From Nitrospirae bacterium MYbinv3 (lineage in GTDB: Bacteria; Nitrospirota; Thermodesulfovibrionia; Thermodesulfovibrionales; Magnetobacteriaceae): a DNA stretch of 64,000 nucleotides. The translations under genes and the position numbers were made by a program. The stretch's first letter is position 1. Every line of letters begins with the position of its first letter. The notes below the pieces were generated by a model, which searched no databases, had not been told where the DNA came from, and saw only the letters and a list, made by a program, of their open reading frames with translations. This document shows positions 44,060 through 52,626 of the stretch, piece by piece. Where the stretch lies: NCBI GenBank assembly GCA_002753395.1, contig PEAB01000003.1:1-64000 (forward strand), in the 5' to 3' direction.

Positions 44060-44311
44060 TTACTTTTTCTTGATGAATAGTTCCCAATAGCCTTTGTCTT
44101 CAACCTTGACCGAATCAAAACCAAACCCTTGCTTCGCAGCATACTTTGGTATCGAATCCTCGGCCGAGGCTGGCGCATCACACAACACCTTTAGCAATGT
44201 GCCGCCTTCCATCTTTTCTATCTTCTTTTTTGTCAATACCAGTGGATAGGGGCAAACCCTCCCTAAAACGTCAAGGGTTTCAGTAGGTGCCTCGTTTCTC
44301 AAGTCAGACAT
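44060..44311 (-). CDS. tusA: TusA-family sulfur carrier
   Basis: 83 residues. LDVLGRVCPYPLVLTKKKIE has the conserved CPxP with the sulfur-carrying Cys near residue 20. It carries persulfide sulfur between desulfurases and acceptors (DsrE-type proteins, tRNA thiolation, cofactor synthesis). It lies 22 bp after the DsrE/F-like gene and has AAAGGAGG upstream. Confidence 0.92.
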   Translation of the reverse strand: MSDLRNEAPTETLDVLGRVCPYPLVLTKKKIEKMEGGTLLKVLCDAPASAEDSIPKYAAKQGFGFDSVKVEDKGYWELFIKKK

Positions 44312-44333
44312 CTCTTATAACCTCCTTTGTTTG

Positions 44334-44747
44334 TTAGAAATACAATATATGGTCAGCGGTGTTCATCTCTTCCATGATTGTGTCAAAAGGCACTAACTCA
44401 GAGGTAATATCCGCACCAAGCTCCTCAGCATCCATTATGAGTGAATCAGCAGTAAGACCAAACCTCTTTACGTCCTCTTCGCATATAAGAACCTTGATGT
44501 CAGTCAACAGGGCATTTTTGATGTGCGACTCAAGGCTGGTTATTCCGTAAACATCTGATGCCTTATGATCCTTTATGCAGTTTAGCACACCCTCGCCAAC
44601 AAAGGCCAATACCGGCGTTATGTTCTCGTCTTCCTCCAAGTGGATCTCAACTGTCTGGCTTGAGATGGCATGTGTCAAGGCAAGCCTTGAGGTCTCGGTC
44701 TTGTAAGGCAGCTTATCTACCACAAAGGCTATCTTCTTTATGGCCAT
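44334..44747 (-). CDS. DsrE/DsrF-like protein
   Basis: 137 residues. IKKIAFVVDKLPYKTETSRL, then HAISSQTVEIHLEEDENITP and an alternating strand/helix order typical of the DsrE/DsrF (TusC/TusD) fold. Cysteines occur at NCIKDH and LICEED, but no Cys sits in the usual DsrE active-site context, so it may be a structural subunit like DsrF. The preceding gene's stop overlaps its ATG. Confidence 0.75.
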   Translation of the reverse strand: MAIKKIAFVVDKLPYKTETSRLALTHAISSQTVEIHLEEDENITPVLAFVGEGVLNCIKDHKASDVYGITSLESHIKNALLTDIKVLICEEDVKRFGLTADSLIMDAEELGADITSELVPFDTIMEEMNTADHILYF

Positions 44748-45106
44748 TACTCACCTCCTATGTGTAGAACCCTGTCAGCGCTAAAGCAGCTTGCAAGGTA
44801 CCAGTCCATACTTTTTCTGCCAAAACCATCGATCAGATCTTCCTTATGATAGCCTCTGGCCTCAGCACACGCCTCACAAGCGGTCACGTTAATACCGCCT
44901 GCAACAAGCTCCTTAATGGTCTTCTCTAACGACGAATAATCCTTAAAGGAGCGCTGCCCCTTCTTGGAAAGCATCGTGCCATTACCCGATAACCAGATAT
45001 CCACGTCATGGCCTTTCTTCCTGGCCGCCTCGGCTAGTTTCACAACAAAATCGGTGGTCATCGACCCCACAAGAGATGAAAAACAGCCTATAGTTAATTT
45101 GCTCAT
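44747..45106 (-). CDS. DsrE-family sulfurtransferase
   Basis: 119 residues. LTIGCFSSLVGSMTTDFVVK, then DVDIWLSGNGTMLSKKG and the probable active-site segment NVTACEACAEARGYHKEDL, where a Cys sits after a strand as in DsrE/TusD. With the following DsrF-like and preceding DsrH-like genes it forms a triad comparable to DsrEFH/TusBCD. Confidence 0.8.
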   Translation of the reverse strand: MSKLTIGCFSSLVGSMTTDFVVKLAEAARKKGHDVDIWLSGNGTMLSKKGQRSFKDYSSLEKTIKELVAGGINVTACEACAEARGYHKEDLIDGFGRKSMDWYLASCFSADRVLHIGGE

Positions 45107-45116
45107 TTCAGTTCTC

Positions 45117-45413
45117 CTATAGCCAAATTATTTTCTCATATTCATTGAAGATCAGATCGACTAGGCCGTCATAATCAACTACCTTAACCTTACTATCTAC
45201 ACTGTCTACACTCAGCCCCCGTGTCTGCAAATCCTCTGATAGCGCATACACCGTCGTACCCTTGTCAAGGATCGGCGAGGACTTTCCATCTTCCTTCAAA
45301 GCCGCATTGTACACTCCATTTTGCACAAGTATAACTCCAAGCTTCTCAGCCTTGAGCCTGCTGAGGGTATCGTTCTCTCTACTGTATTGACTAACAAATA
45401 CCCCTAATTTCAT
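45117..45413 (-). CDS. DsrH/TusB-like protein
   Basis: 98 residues, first gene of the leftward sulfur operon. SRLKAEKLGVILVQNGVYNA then TTVYALSEDLQTRGL and a short acidic tail fit the DsrH/TusB fold. No cysteine is present at all, so it cannot accept sulfur itself as DsrH/TusB with a conserved Cys would; it is probably a structural subunit. Confidence 0.72.
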   Translation of the reverse strand: MKLGVFVSQYSRENDTLSRLKAEKLGVILVQNGVYNAALKEDGKSSPILDKGTTVYALSEDLQTRGLSVDSVDSKVKVVDYDGLVDLIFNEYEKIIWL

Positions 45414-45499
45414 AGGTACACCCCCTTATCAATATAATGTATTTCCATAAGCCTTTTTTTATAACAGTTAATACCCCAAATTGTCAAGCAGCGGCATAA

Positions 45500-45586
45500 G
45501 GGGGCGCATAAGGAAGTCGTGGGTTTTGTCAAAGAAGGGGAGGCTCTGCCTGTTGCCGCAGGGGTTCCAACCCCTCCCCTCAGACC
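45500..45586. repeat. GTGCATAAG-type repeat, partial
   Basis: GGCGCATAAGGAAGTCGTGG, TTTTGTCAAAGAAGGGGAGG and CAGGGGTTCCAACCCCTCCC. It matches, inverted, the element at 48,285-48,452. It is abutted directly by the next element. Confidence 0.6.
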
Positions 45587-45751
45587 TAATGCTGTTGACT
45601 TAAGGTTGTGAAGATGAAAAAAAGGAGGGCTTTGCCCTCCCTTAGACCCTCCCACAAGGGAACTTGTTCCCTTGACCCTGTAAATGTCAGGCGTGGCTGC
45701 TTAAAATGTCGCCCATGTGCATACATGTTAATGCTTAAGTCAACAGCATTA
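45587..45751. repeat. Complete MITE with perfect 18-bp TAATGCTGTTGACTTAAG ends
   Basis: TAATGCTGTTGACTTAAG at 45,587-45,604 and its exact complement at 45,734-45,751. Inside: GGAGGGCTTTGCCCTCC hairpin, the core CAAGGGAACTTGTTCCCTTG, then GTAAATGTCAGGCGTGGCTG. Single ends of the family occur at 18,286, 24,733, 26,133 and 48,347. Confidence 0.8.
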
Positions 45752-45806
45752 GAGGTTAGGGGAGGGTGTTAAGTTTACTGTCACCACTACTTGTGCAGGA
45801 CTACAA
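45752..45806. repeat. Half of a GTAGTCCTGCA-type MITE
   Basis: GGTTAGGGGAGGGTGTTAAG, then TTTACTGTCACCACTACTTG and TGCAGGACTAC. It directly continues from the previous element, so 45,500-45,806 is a three-part composite filling the gap between the sulfur operon and the glycosyltransferase. Confidence 0.6.
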
Positions 45807-45851
45807 AAGTATAGTAGTATTATAATTGAGATGGGATAAATAAAAAACAAG

Positions 45852-46817
45852 ATGAAGGCGTCAGTTATCATACCGGCCTACAATGCCGGTGCAACTATAG
45901 GAAGGTGCGTGGAGGCAGTCTTGAACCAGACCTTTAAGATGAACGACTACGAGGTCATTGTCGTTGACGATGGCTCTGAGGATGAGACGGTCAAGCTGCT
46001 TGCAGGCCTGCCAGTTAAACTCTGCCGTCAAGCCAATAGGGGACCTGCATCGGCAAGAAACCACGGCGCCAGAGAGGCCTCCGGCAATATACTGCTCTTT
46101 ACAGATTCTGACTGTGTATGTGAGCAAACGTGGATAGAGGAGATGGTAAGGCCATTCGAGGATCCCAACATAGCCGCCGTAAAAGGGGTATATAAAAACT
46201 CGCAGGATTCCTTGACGTCGAGGTTTGCTCAGATTGAGTTTGAGGAAAGATACGAGATCATGTCAGGGGCCTCGACCATTGACATGATAGACACCTATTG
46301 TGCAGCCATCAGGAGAGACGTCTTTGTGAGAGTCGGAGGGTTTGACGAGGGGTTTCACAGCGCAAACAACGAGGATACCGATTTGTCCTACAGACTTTCT
46401 CTTGCCGGTTACAGGATGATCTTTAACCCGCACGCCGTAGTTTCTCACCTAAATCACCCCAGTACGGTATCAAGATACGCAAGACAGAAGTTCTGGCGAG
46501 GGTACTGGCGGATGGTGGTATACAAACGCTACCCACAGAAGATGCTCAAAGACTCTTACACACCGCAGAGTCTTAAACTACAGATATTGACCATCTTTGC
46601 CACTTTACTCCTCTTAGTCCTTTCTCCACTGTTTAAACCATTCCTCTACGGATCTATGTTTTTAATTACCACTTACTTCAGTCTAACGCTGAGTTTCACA
46701 CGATTTGCTTTCTCCAGAGACAGACTGATTGGTGCGCTGTCACCATTTTACCTTGCTGTACGGGCTATTTCTATCGGATGCGGTGTCCTTTATTTTTTTT
46801 GGAAGGTGGTACAATAA
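45852..46817 (+). CDS. Membrane-associated GT-A glycosyltransferase (family 2)
   Basis: 321 residues. ASVIIPAYNAGATIGRCVEA and VIVVDDGSEDETV open the nucleotide-sugar-binding fold; LLFTDSDCVCE gives the DxD motif, and NNEDTDLSYRLSLAGYRM the ED acceptor-side motif. Three C-terminal membrane helices (about 235-320) anchor it. It probably makes surface polysaccharide. Its 3' end approaches the convergent EF-hand gene, with only 43 bp between them. Confidence 0.88.
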   Translation: MKASVIIPAYNAGATIGRCVEAVLNQTFKMNDYEVIVVDDGSEDETVKLLAGLPVKLCRQANRGPASARNHGAREASGNILLFTDSDCVCEQTWIEEMVRPFEDPNIAAVKGVYKNSQDSLTSRFAQIEFEERYEIMSGASTIDMIDTYCAAIRRDVFVRVGGFDEGFHSANNEDTDLSYRLSLAGYRMIFNPHAVVSHLNHPSTVSRYARQKFWRGYWRMVVYKRYPQKMLKDSYTPQSLKLQILTIFATLLLLVLSPLFKPFLYGSMFLITTYFSLTLSFTRFAFSRDRLIGALSPFYLAVRAISIGCGVLYFFWKVVQ

Positions 46818-46860
46818 TGGGCGATGTATACCACCACCCATTATTAGATATATATCATCA

Positions 46861-48051
46861 TCACACCGTAACGCTTAACAAGCTCTTAGCATTATTCAAG
46901 GACGAGCTTACAGTTGAGGCCGATGTTTTGCTTGTAGATTTAGCCTTACTGAGCAGGTTGTTAGCGGATGCTACGGCCGAGCTTACAGTTGAAGCCGATG
47001 TGCTGCTTGAAGCGCTTGACGAGCTTGAGGAGGAGGATGCACTGAGCAGGCTCTTAGCGGTTGATAAGCCCGAGCTTACAATAGTGGCAGATGTACTGTT
47101 TAAAGCGCTTGACGAATTCGACGATTTAGCCGTACTGAGTAGGCTTTTCGCTGATGCTGCTGCCGAGCTTACAGTTGAAGCCGATGTGCTGCTACTTGAA
47201 GCGCTTGACGAGCTTGAAGAACCACTGTCTTTTGTTGATGCCGAGCTGGTTGATGCTGGCTCAAGCAGCTTGTTTATTAGTTTAGTGAGTGGATTGGCAT
47301 CGACTAATTCGTCTGCGGTTACCTGGCCATCCCCGTTCTTGTCTACTAGTGAAAATGCATTGTCTGACACTCCAAGCTCCTTGGCTGTTAATTTACCATC
47401 GCCATCGGTGTCAAACTTGTCAATAATAGCCTGTGACGATTGCTCTACTTGATGCATGTAGTAGGCTGCCTTTAACTCAGCTGCAGACAGAACACTGTCG
47501 CCGTTTACGTCAATCTTATTAAACTCATCTGTCTTAAGTTCACTTTCGCTTAGACTCAGGGCACCATCGCCATCCTTATCGAGTTTCTTGATTAAATCGT
47601 TGTTGGCGGCATTGTTATTACTGCTTGAAGCAGAGCTATTATTTGCGCTGCTTGTCTGCGTAGAGTTGAGGCTGTTTACCGTCTTTTCATAGTTAGAAAA
47701 CGCCTGTTTACTGAGTGTCAAGAGTCTCTTCTCAACACTGTCTACCTTACCGTCATTATTAGTGTCGGCCTTCTTAAACTCCGCCGCTGTTAAACCAGAT
47801 GCCGTTAATGTTAGTCCATCATCAGTAGCGCTTACGATATCGTCATCGCTGCTGCTTGACGATTGTGTGCTTAGACTACTCTTTAGTTCATCCAGTTTTG
47901 AGCTGATGCTCACTGTGTCCAACTTGTTCTTTGAGCCTGTTGTGCTGGATAACTTATTGGTTAAGGCATCTTGTAATGATGCTGCATTTGTTGCCCTGTT
48001 CAATAGTTGCTGCCTTAGTGCTGTACTGTTTAATCCATTTAACCCTGTCAT
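46861..48051 (-). CDS. Ser-rich EF-hand calcium-binding protein
   Basis: 396 residues without a signal peptide. Five EF-hand loops: DTNNDGKVDSVE (near 95), DKDGDGALSLSE, DVNGDSVLSAAE, DTDGDGKLTAKE and DKNGDGQVTADE (to about 250). The third has Ser/Val in place of the central Gly/Ile, so it may bind weakly. The C-terminal 140 residues are Ser/Ala low-complexity with a repeated SAKSLLS/AKSLLSA unit. The N-terminal MTGLNGLNSTALRQQLLN has the hydrophobic-polar character of non-classically secreted proteins. Calcium binding is well supported; role unknown. Confidence 0.82.
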   Translation of the reverse strand: MTGLNGLNSTALRQQLLNRATNAASLQDALTNKLSSTTGSKNKLDTVSISSKLDELKSSLSTQSSSSSDDDIVSATDDGLTLTASGLTAAEFKKADTNNDGKVDSVEKRLLTLSKQAFSNYEKTVNSLNSTQTSSANNSSASSSNNNAANNDLIKKLDKDGDGALSLSESELKTDEFNKIDVNGDSVLSAAELKAAYYMHQVEQSSQAIIDKFDTDGDGKLTAKELGVSDNAFSLVDKNGDGQVTADELVDANPLTKLINKLLEPASTSSASTKDSGSSSSSSASSSSTSASTVSSAAASAKSLLSTAKSSNSSSALNSTSATIVSSGLSTAKSLLSASSSSSSSSASSSTSASTVSSAVASANNLLSKAKSTSKTSASTVSSSLNNAKSLLSVTV

Positions 48052-48284
48052 TGTAGCCTCCTAATAATTTATTTTTTTTCTTAATTTGACTATTTCATGT
48101 TTAATTTCATTGTCTATACATGAGATGCAACTACCATGCCAAGCTCAAAGTCAGCGGTTTTAGTTCAATTCTCGTGCATGAGGGGTTAAAATTCTAGGTA
48201 CGGCGGCAACAATTTCCTATCAAGGATGGAATAAATTTCTCATGGTGAGTTGGAATGAGAAGGTAAGGCTAGGCGATTACAACT

Positions 48285-48452
48285 GGGTGCATTAGAAAAC
48301 CGTGGGGTCTTTAAAAGAAGGGAGGGCAAAGTTTTATCTTCACAACCTTAAGTCAACAGCATTAGGGCTGAGGGGAGGGGTTGTGAACCCCTGCGGCAGT
48401 GGGCAGAGCCTCCCCTTCTTTGACAAAACCCACGACTTTTTATACGCCCCTG
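48285..48452. repeat. GTGCATAAG-type element with embedded CTTAAGTCAACAGCATTA end
   Basis: Left GGGTGCATTAGAAAACCGTG and right CACGACTTTTTATACGCCCC are imperfect inverted repeats. In the middle is ACCTTAAGTCAACAGCATTA, one end of the 45,587 family, then GGGGTTGTGAACCCC. The surrounding gene-free stretch 48,052-48,671 otherwise holds only AT-rich sequence, probably the EF-hand promoter on the left and the CBS-gene promoter on the right. Confidence 0.6.
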
Positions 48453-48671
48453 AAGTTACTGAGCTTGAAAAATCCTGCTCATTGTACTTTTACCAATAGC
48501 CATGATATATTATTCAACAGCGTGAAGCGTTTCTCATGCTTTAGGTTCTGTGGTGTGATTATCTTGGAGTAATGAGAGCTATTAGCCTTTTGGTTTAGAG
48601 ATTTAGCATAGACTAGTGTATGACAGATATTTATCATACAAATAATGGTTGGTATAAGGAGTTGGAAATAT

Positions 48672-49184
48672 ATGATAGGCGATAAGAAGGTTCAGGATAT
48701 GATGGTTGATATATTCGAGATGCCGCACATACCTTATTGGTTTACGATAAAGCAGGCGATCCGTTTAATCAGAAAGTCGTATCCAGACGTAAAGAGTTAT
48801 CCGTATTCGATGATGATACTGGTCTTTGACGAGAAGTATCATTTGCTTGGCAGCGTTTCTATTAACGAGATACTCAAGGGGCTGGAACCGGAGCTTCTAA
48901 GCAGTTGTGCACTTGCTGCATCAGATACGCCGGAGGGTCAATTGGCGACTGTGCCGTGGGAGACGCTCTTTGACGTAAAGGGTAAGGAGCTGTTGCAGCA
49001 TCCGGTCAGTGAGATTATGACGCCGATAAACACCTTTGTTAATCACGATGACCCTGTAACCAGGGCGGCATACATGATGTTCTGTCACAGCACGACGATC
49101 CTGCCAGTCCTTGAGGGCAAGAAGAAGCTCTTGGGGATCATCAGGCTTGCAGATATATTCTGTGCAATAGCCCAAGCGATCTGA
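48672..49184 (+). CDS. CBS-domain-pair protein
   Basis: 170 residues from ATG 48672 with AAGGAG 10 bp upstream; an ATG 27 bp earlier lacks one. Two CBS domains: MMVDIFEMPHIPYWFTIKQA ... LVFDEKYHLLGSVSINEIL and VSEIMTPINTFVNHDDPVTR ... LPVLEGKKKLLGIIRLADIF. Such stand-alone pairs bind adenosyl nucleotides and regulate other proteins; the target is not evident. Confidence 0.85.
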   Translation: MIGDKKVQDMMVDIFEMPHIPYWFTIKQAIRLIRKSYPDVKSYPYSMMILVFDEKYHLLGSVSINEILKGLEPELLSSCALAASDTPEGQLATVPWETLFDVKGKELLQHPVSEIMTPINTFVNHDDPVTRAAYMMFCHSTTILPVLEGKKKLLGIIRLADIFCAIAQAI

Positions 49185-49277
49185 GGCAAGCTGTCATAGG
49201 CACGGCAGCTTCTCACCAAAACGTTGAAAAAGACCTCAACGAGTCAAATCTTGCGCTGCCGGCCCAAACCTCCGGTA

Positions 49278-49655
49278 TTACTTAGACTTTTTTGTCTTCT
49301 TGTCTAGCTTAGCAGGTTCAATCTTTGGTGCGGGTTCTTTCTTTTTTTTGGTTTCCTTAGTCGCAATTTTTACAGGCTCCTTGATGATTAAAGCCTCCTT
49401 TAAAGCCGATCCGGGTACAAACTTTGGTACTCTTGCAGCCGGTATCGTTATTACGTCGCCAGTTCTTGGGTTACGTCCCTCGCGTGCCTTTCTCTGTCTT
49501 GCGGAAAAGCTACCAAACCCAACAAGAGTTACCTTGCCATCGGTCGTCAGGGCCTTTGTGACATTCTTAATAAACGACTCAATGATTGTCAACACATCGT
49601 TTTTACTAAGGCGAGTGTCGCTAGCTATAGAAGAAACAAGCTGTGCCTTTGTCAT
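49278..49655 (-). CDS. hup: HU/IHF-family DNA-binding protein with Lys-rich tail
   Basis: 125 residues from ATG 49655, which has TTAGGAGGA upstream. Residues 1-90 are a complete HU fold: MTKAQLVSSIASDTRLSKND, VTLVGFGSFSARQRKAREGR, NPRTGDVITIPAARVPKFVP. An extra 35-residue Lys/Pro/Glu tail (KKKKEPAPKIEPAKLDKKTK) follows, resembling histone-H1-like extensions. A nucleoid role is likely. Confidence 0.92.
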   Translation of the reverse strand: MTKAQLVSSIASDTRLSKNDVLTIIESFIKNVTKALTTDGKVTLVGFGSFSARQRKAREGRNPRTGDVITIPAARVPKFVPGSALKEALIIKEPVKIATKETKKKKEPAPKIEPAKLDKKTKKSK

Positions 49656-49795
49656 AGATCCTCCTAAAAGTTTGTGCAACTAACTTATTATGGCTTAAAG
49701 CCTACGTTTGCCATATATTACATAATTGCAATAGATTTGTAAAGCATTTCTATAAAAACTCCCCTTCTCTCAGGACAAACGCATTAGAAAAAAAC

Positions 49796-49931
49796 TGTCT
49801 GAACCACGATTTAACGGATTATCAGGATTATGTTAAAAAAATTCATAAGCATCTACGATTGTAACATTGTATATATCAATGCCTACAAATATCCTAATAA
49901 ATCTTTGAATCTGTTTAATCATAGTTCAGAC
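49796..49931. repeat. MITE with GTCTGAAC terminal inverted repeats (copy 2)
   Basis: GTCTGAACCACGATTTAACG at the left, and CTGTTTAATCATAGTTCAGA at the right as the inverted arm. The flanking AAAAAACT before and AATCCCT after are shared with copy 3 at 52,412, so those bases may belong to the element. It lies in the 387-bp gap between hup and lptD. Confidence 0.7.
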
Positions 49932-50042
49932 AATCCCTTAAGGTCAAGGATTGACAACTCACCAAATCTGTGACCATAAGGAGCGGAACTGGTCAAATTT
50001 TCAAATGCGATTGCCCTGCCCCTTCTCTTCTTAGTATCGTAA

Positions 50043-52043
50043 ATGTTAAACTTACAGATAGTCGTGTTAAATAAGAGATTTATTTTAGGCATAACCATAC
50101 TGTGCCTTTTAGCTGCTGAGGCTCTTATAGCTAAGGCCAACGGTGAGAGTAACATGAGCGACAACTCAACGCTGGCCATAAAGGCCAATAGACTTGAGTA
50201 TAGCGCCAAAGACAAGATCTACTACCTCACAGGTAACGCATCAATGATTAAGGGGCTATCCTTTGTTGCTGCCGACTATATAGAGTTCTACGAGGAACAA
50301 ACCATTGCCGTAGCAAAGGGTAACGTCTACTACGACGATAAAGACATAACCATCCGTGCCAGTTCGGCTCTGCTCAATACCGCAAAGAAAACCGGTTCAC
50401 TTGTAAAGGCCACTGTGTTTGTAAAAAATGGTAACTATCACGTCTCAGGAGACTACCTTATAAAATCAAGCGATAAGGAGTATTGGGCGCAACATGCCAC
50501 CATCACCACCTGCGACTCTATACCCTCTCAGTGGTGTATTTACGCAAATGAGGCCAACATAGAGATAGACGAACAGATCAAGGCAACCGGTGTTACAGGA
50601 AAGGTATACGATCTTCCTGTTTTCTATACACCTGTCTTCTCTACAGCTTTGAAGCGTACAACCGGATTTCTCACACCTGGGTTTGGTTATCACAATGATA
50701 AGGGGACATATATAAGCGTACCCTTTTACTGGGCCATTGCAGATAACAAGGATATGACGGTATTAGCAGAAAACTTTTCAAGAAAGGGTCTTGCCGAGGG
50801 TATTGAATACAGGTACGTAGAAGAGGGCGGGATCGAAGGCACCTGGTGGACATATCACCTGCACGATAAGTCTACAAAAAAGGATTATTTTGTATTAAAG
50901 GGTAAACACACGCAGTCAACAAACACCGACGGCTTATCAGCCTTTTTTGATATAAACTACCTCAATGAAAGCGACTACTACAAGCTATACAGCCCGAATT
51001 TTCAATTAGTAATTCAAAGGTTCTTGGAATCAACGGCAGAGGGGGCTTATTCTACGGATAAGTACCGAGCCTACCTGCTTTCGCAATACTTTACCGATCT
51101 GCAGTACAAAACTGACCTAGCGTCCCAAAAACTACCGGAGGTGGGTTTTACCTTGCACCCGATTGACCTGTGGCAATCAGATATAGCCCCAGGCAAGCTT
51201 TCTGTAACAACGTCTGTATCAAATTTCATATCAAATGACGGTGTCAAAGGGGAACGGTTCTATTTGTATCCAAAGCTGTACAGCTCAACAGGCGATACCG
51301 TGAGGTTTATGCAGACGGGGGCCTTGAGAGCCGGCGTTTATTCCCTTTCAGGAGCCGAACTTACACAAAAGAATGTCCAGGAGGCAGCACTTATCTACAA
51401 CGCCGAGGTCAACACATCTCTCATAAAACGTTATCCTTCCTTTACCCATGTCATAGAGCCATCAGTTGGTTATCTCTACTTATCGGATGGCTCGCGGGTG
51501 CAGGAGCTGGACTCCTTTGAGGATTTCAACAAGACCTCGGAGGTAGACCTATCCATTATGAACTACTTTAAAAACAGTAACGGAACGTTTCTCTTCTTCA
51601 GGATAACAGAGCCTTACTACACGGCAAAGTCCACAGAGCAGTTTGGTCCGCTAAAGCTGCAAGCGAGGCTTGAATCTATCGTCACCCTGAAAGCAGATGC
51701 TGCCTACGACCTCAACAATGACTACGTAAAAAACGTAAATACAGAGGTAAGGTTTAACGTGTTTAAGACAGACCTTGCTCTAGGGCAAAGATACGACAAA
51801 GATAAGTCGACCTTCTTTTTGACTGGCGGCATGGGGTACAATATCATGGACAATCTCAGACTTAACGCCATAACTTGGTATGATACAAAGGGAGAAGGCC
51901 TGAGAAACCTGACCGTTGACCTCCTTTACACAAAGCAGTGCTGGGGGGTTGACCTTCTATACAGAAAGACTCATGATCGGTATTCCGTGTATCTGTTTAT
52001 CGAACTTAAGGGACTTGGAATATATAAGTTCTTCGGTGTCTAA
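50043..52043 (+). CDS. lptD: LptD/OstA-like outer-membrane LPS assembly protein
   Basis: 666 residues. A signal peptide (KRFILGITILCLLAAEALIA) is followed by an OstA/LptA-like beta-jellyroll (LAIKANRLEYSAKDKIYYLT, TIAVAKGNVYYDDKDITIRA) and then a beta-barrel with the LptD signature area (LPVFYTPVFSTALKRTTGFL) and many alternating barrel strands to the C-terminus. Two Cys (TTCDS and WCIY) lie in the region where LptD has disulfides. It is shorter than E. coli LptD (784). It inserts LPS into the outer membrane, so the cell is diderm. A GTG at 50,064 is an alternative start. Confidence 0.82.
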   Translation: MLNLQIVVLNKRFILGITILCLLAAEALIAKANGESNMSDNSTLAIKANRLEYSAKDKIYYLTGNASMIKGLSFVAADYIEFYEEQTIAVAKGNVYYDDKDITIRASSALLNTAKKTGSLVKATVFVKNGNYHVSGDYLIKSSDKEYWAQHATITTCDSIPSQWCIYANEANIEIDEQIKATGVTGKVYDLPVFYTPVFSTALKRTTGFLTPGFGYHNDKGTYISVPFYWAIADNKDMTVLAENFSRKGLAEGIEYRYVEEGGIEGTWWTYHLHDKSTKKDYFVLKGKHTQSTNTDGLSAFFDINYLNESDYYKLYSPNFQLVIQRFLESTAEGAYSTDKYRAYLLSQYFTDLQYKTDLASQKLPEVGFTLHPIDLWQSDIAPGKLSVTTSVSNFISNDGVKGERFYLYPKLYSSTGDTVRFMQTGALRAGVYSLSGAELTQKNVQEAALIYNAEVNTSLIKRYPSFTHVIEPSVGYLYLSDGSRVQELDSFEDFNKTSEVDLSIMNYFKNSNGTFLFFRITEPYYTAKSTEQFGPLKLQARLESIVTLKADAAYDLNNDYVKNVNTEVRFNVFKTDLALGQRYDKDKSTFFLTGGMGYNIMDNLRLNAITWYDTKGEGLRNLTVDLLYTKQCWGVDLLYRKTHDRYSVYLFIELKGLGIYKFFGV

Positions 52044-52048
52044 GGCAA

Positions 52049-52130
52049 TGCGAAAGAGGGGAGTCGAACCCCTATGAGTTGCCCCACTGGATCCTAAGTC
52101 CAGCGCGTCTGCCAGTTCCGCCACTTTCGC
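52049..52130 (-). tRNA. tRNA-Leu(TAG)
   Basis: On the minus strand: acceptor GCGAAAG/CTTTCGC, D-arm with GGCGGAACTGGCAGACGC, anticodon arm CTGGA-CTTAGGA-TCCAG with anticodon TAG, a long variable arm as required for Leu, T-arm GGGGTTCGACTCCCC. No encoded CCA. Convergent with lptD, 5 bp after its stop. Confidence 0.95.
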
Positions 52131-52411
52131 GTATTATAATGAAGATAGCATAAACGATAGCAATGTGTCAATAAGGCGCCGGGGCGATCTGTCTCATTAT
52201 CGGTTTCTTACTCAATAATAATCCATACGCCATGTTCACTATAACCTTTGCTAAGCACCTGCCTTGGTTGTTTAACTCTAGTATCTTTATATAATGTTCT
52301 AGCATCTGCTTATTACCTCCCTTTATTTATTTGTATCTACATATATTTTACTCCACTCCTCATTTTTTTGATTACACTTCAGGGTGCCGGGCAATCGCAT
52401 TTGAAAAAACT

Positions 52412-52535
52412 GTCTGAACCATGATTTAACGGATTAAGGGATTGGCAGGATTTAGGTAACAAAACGAATAAAATGTATGAAGGCTATGAATATGTATCCT
52501 GCAAATCCTTCCATCCGTTTAAACCTTGTTCAGAC
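52412..52535. repeat. MITE with GTCTGAAC terminal inverted repeats (copy 3)
   Basis: GTCTGAACCATGATTTAACG at the left, CATCCGTTTAAACCTTGTTC then AGAC at the right. It lies in the 496-bp gap between tRNA-Leu and the cNMP gene. The remainder (52,140-52,400) shows no gene; a hairpin-like GTGAAGCGCTCCCCCC follows at about 52,600. Confidence 0.7.
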
Positions 52536-52626
52536 AATCCCTAAGGTTAACTAACAATGCGTCAAGTTTTTAAATGCTATTGCACTGAATAAGGGGGTGA
52601 AGCGCTCCCCCCCTATACGTCTTATA

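Noticed and set aside
46778..47452. Long plus-strand open frame opposite the EF-hand gene
   Set aside because: Mirror of the Ser/Ala low-complexity coding on the minus strand, where EF-hand loops are clear.
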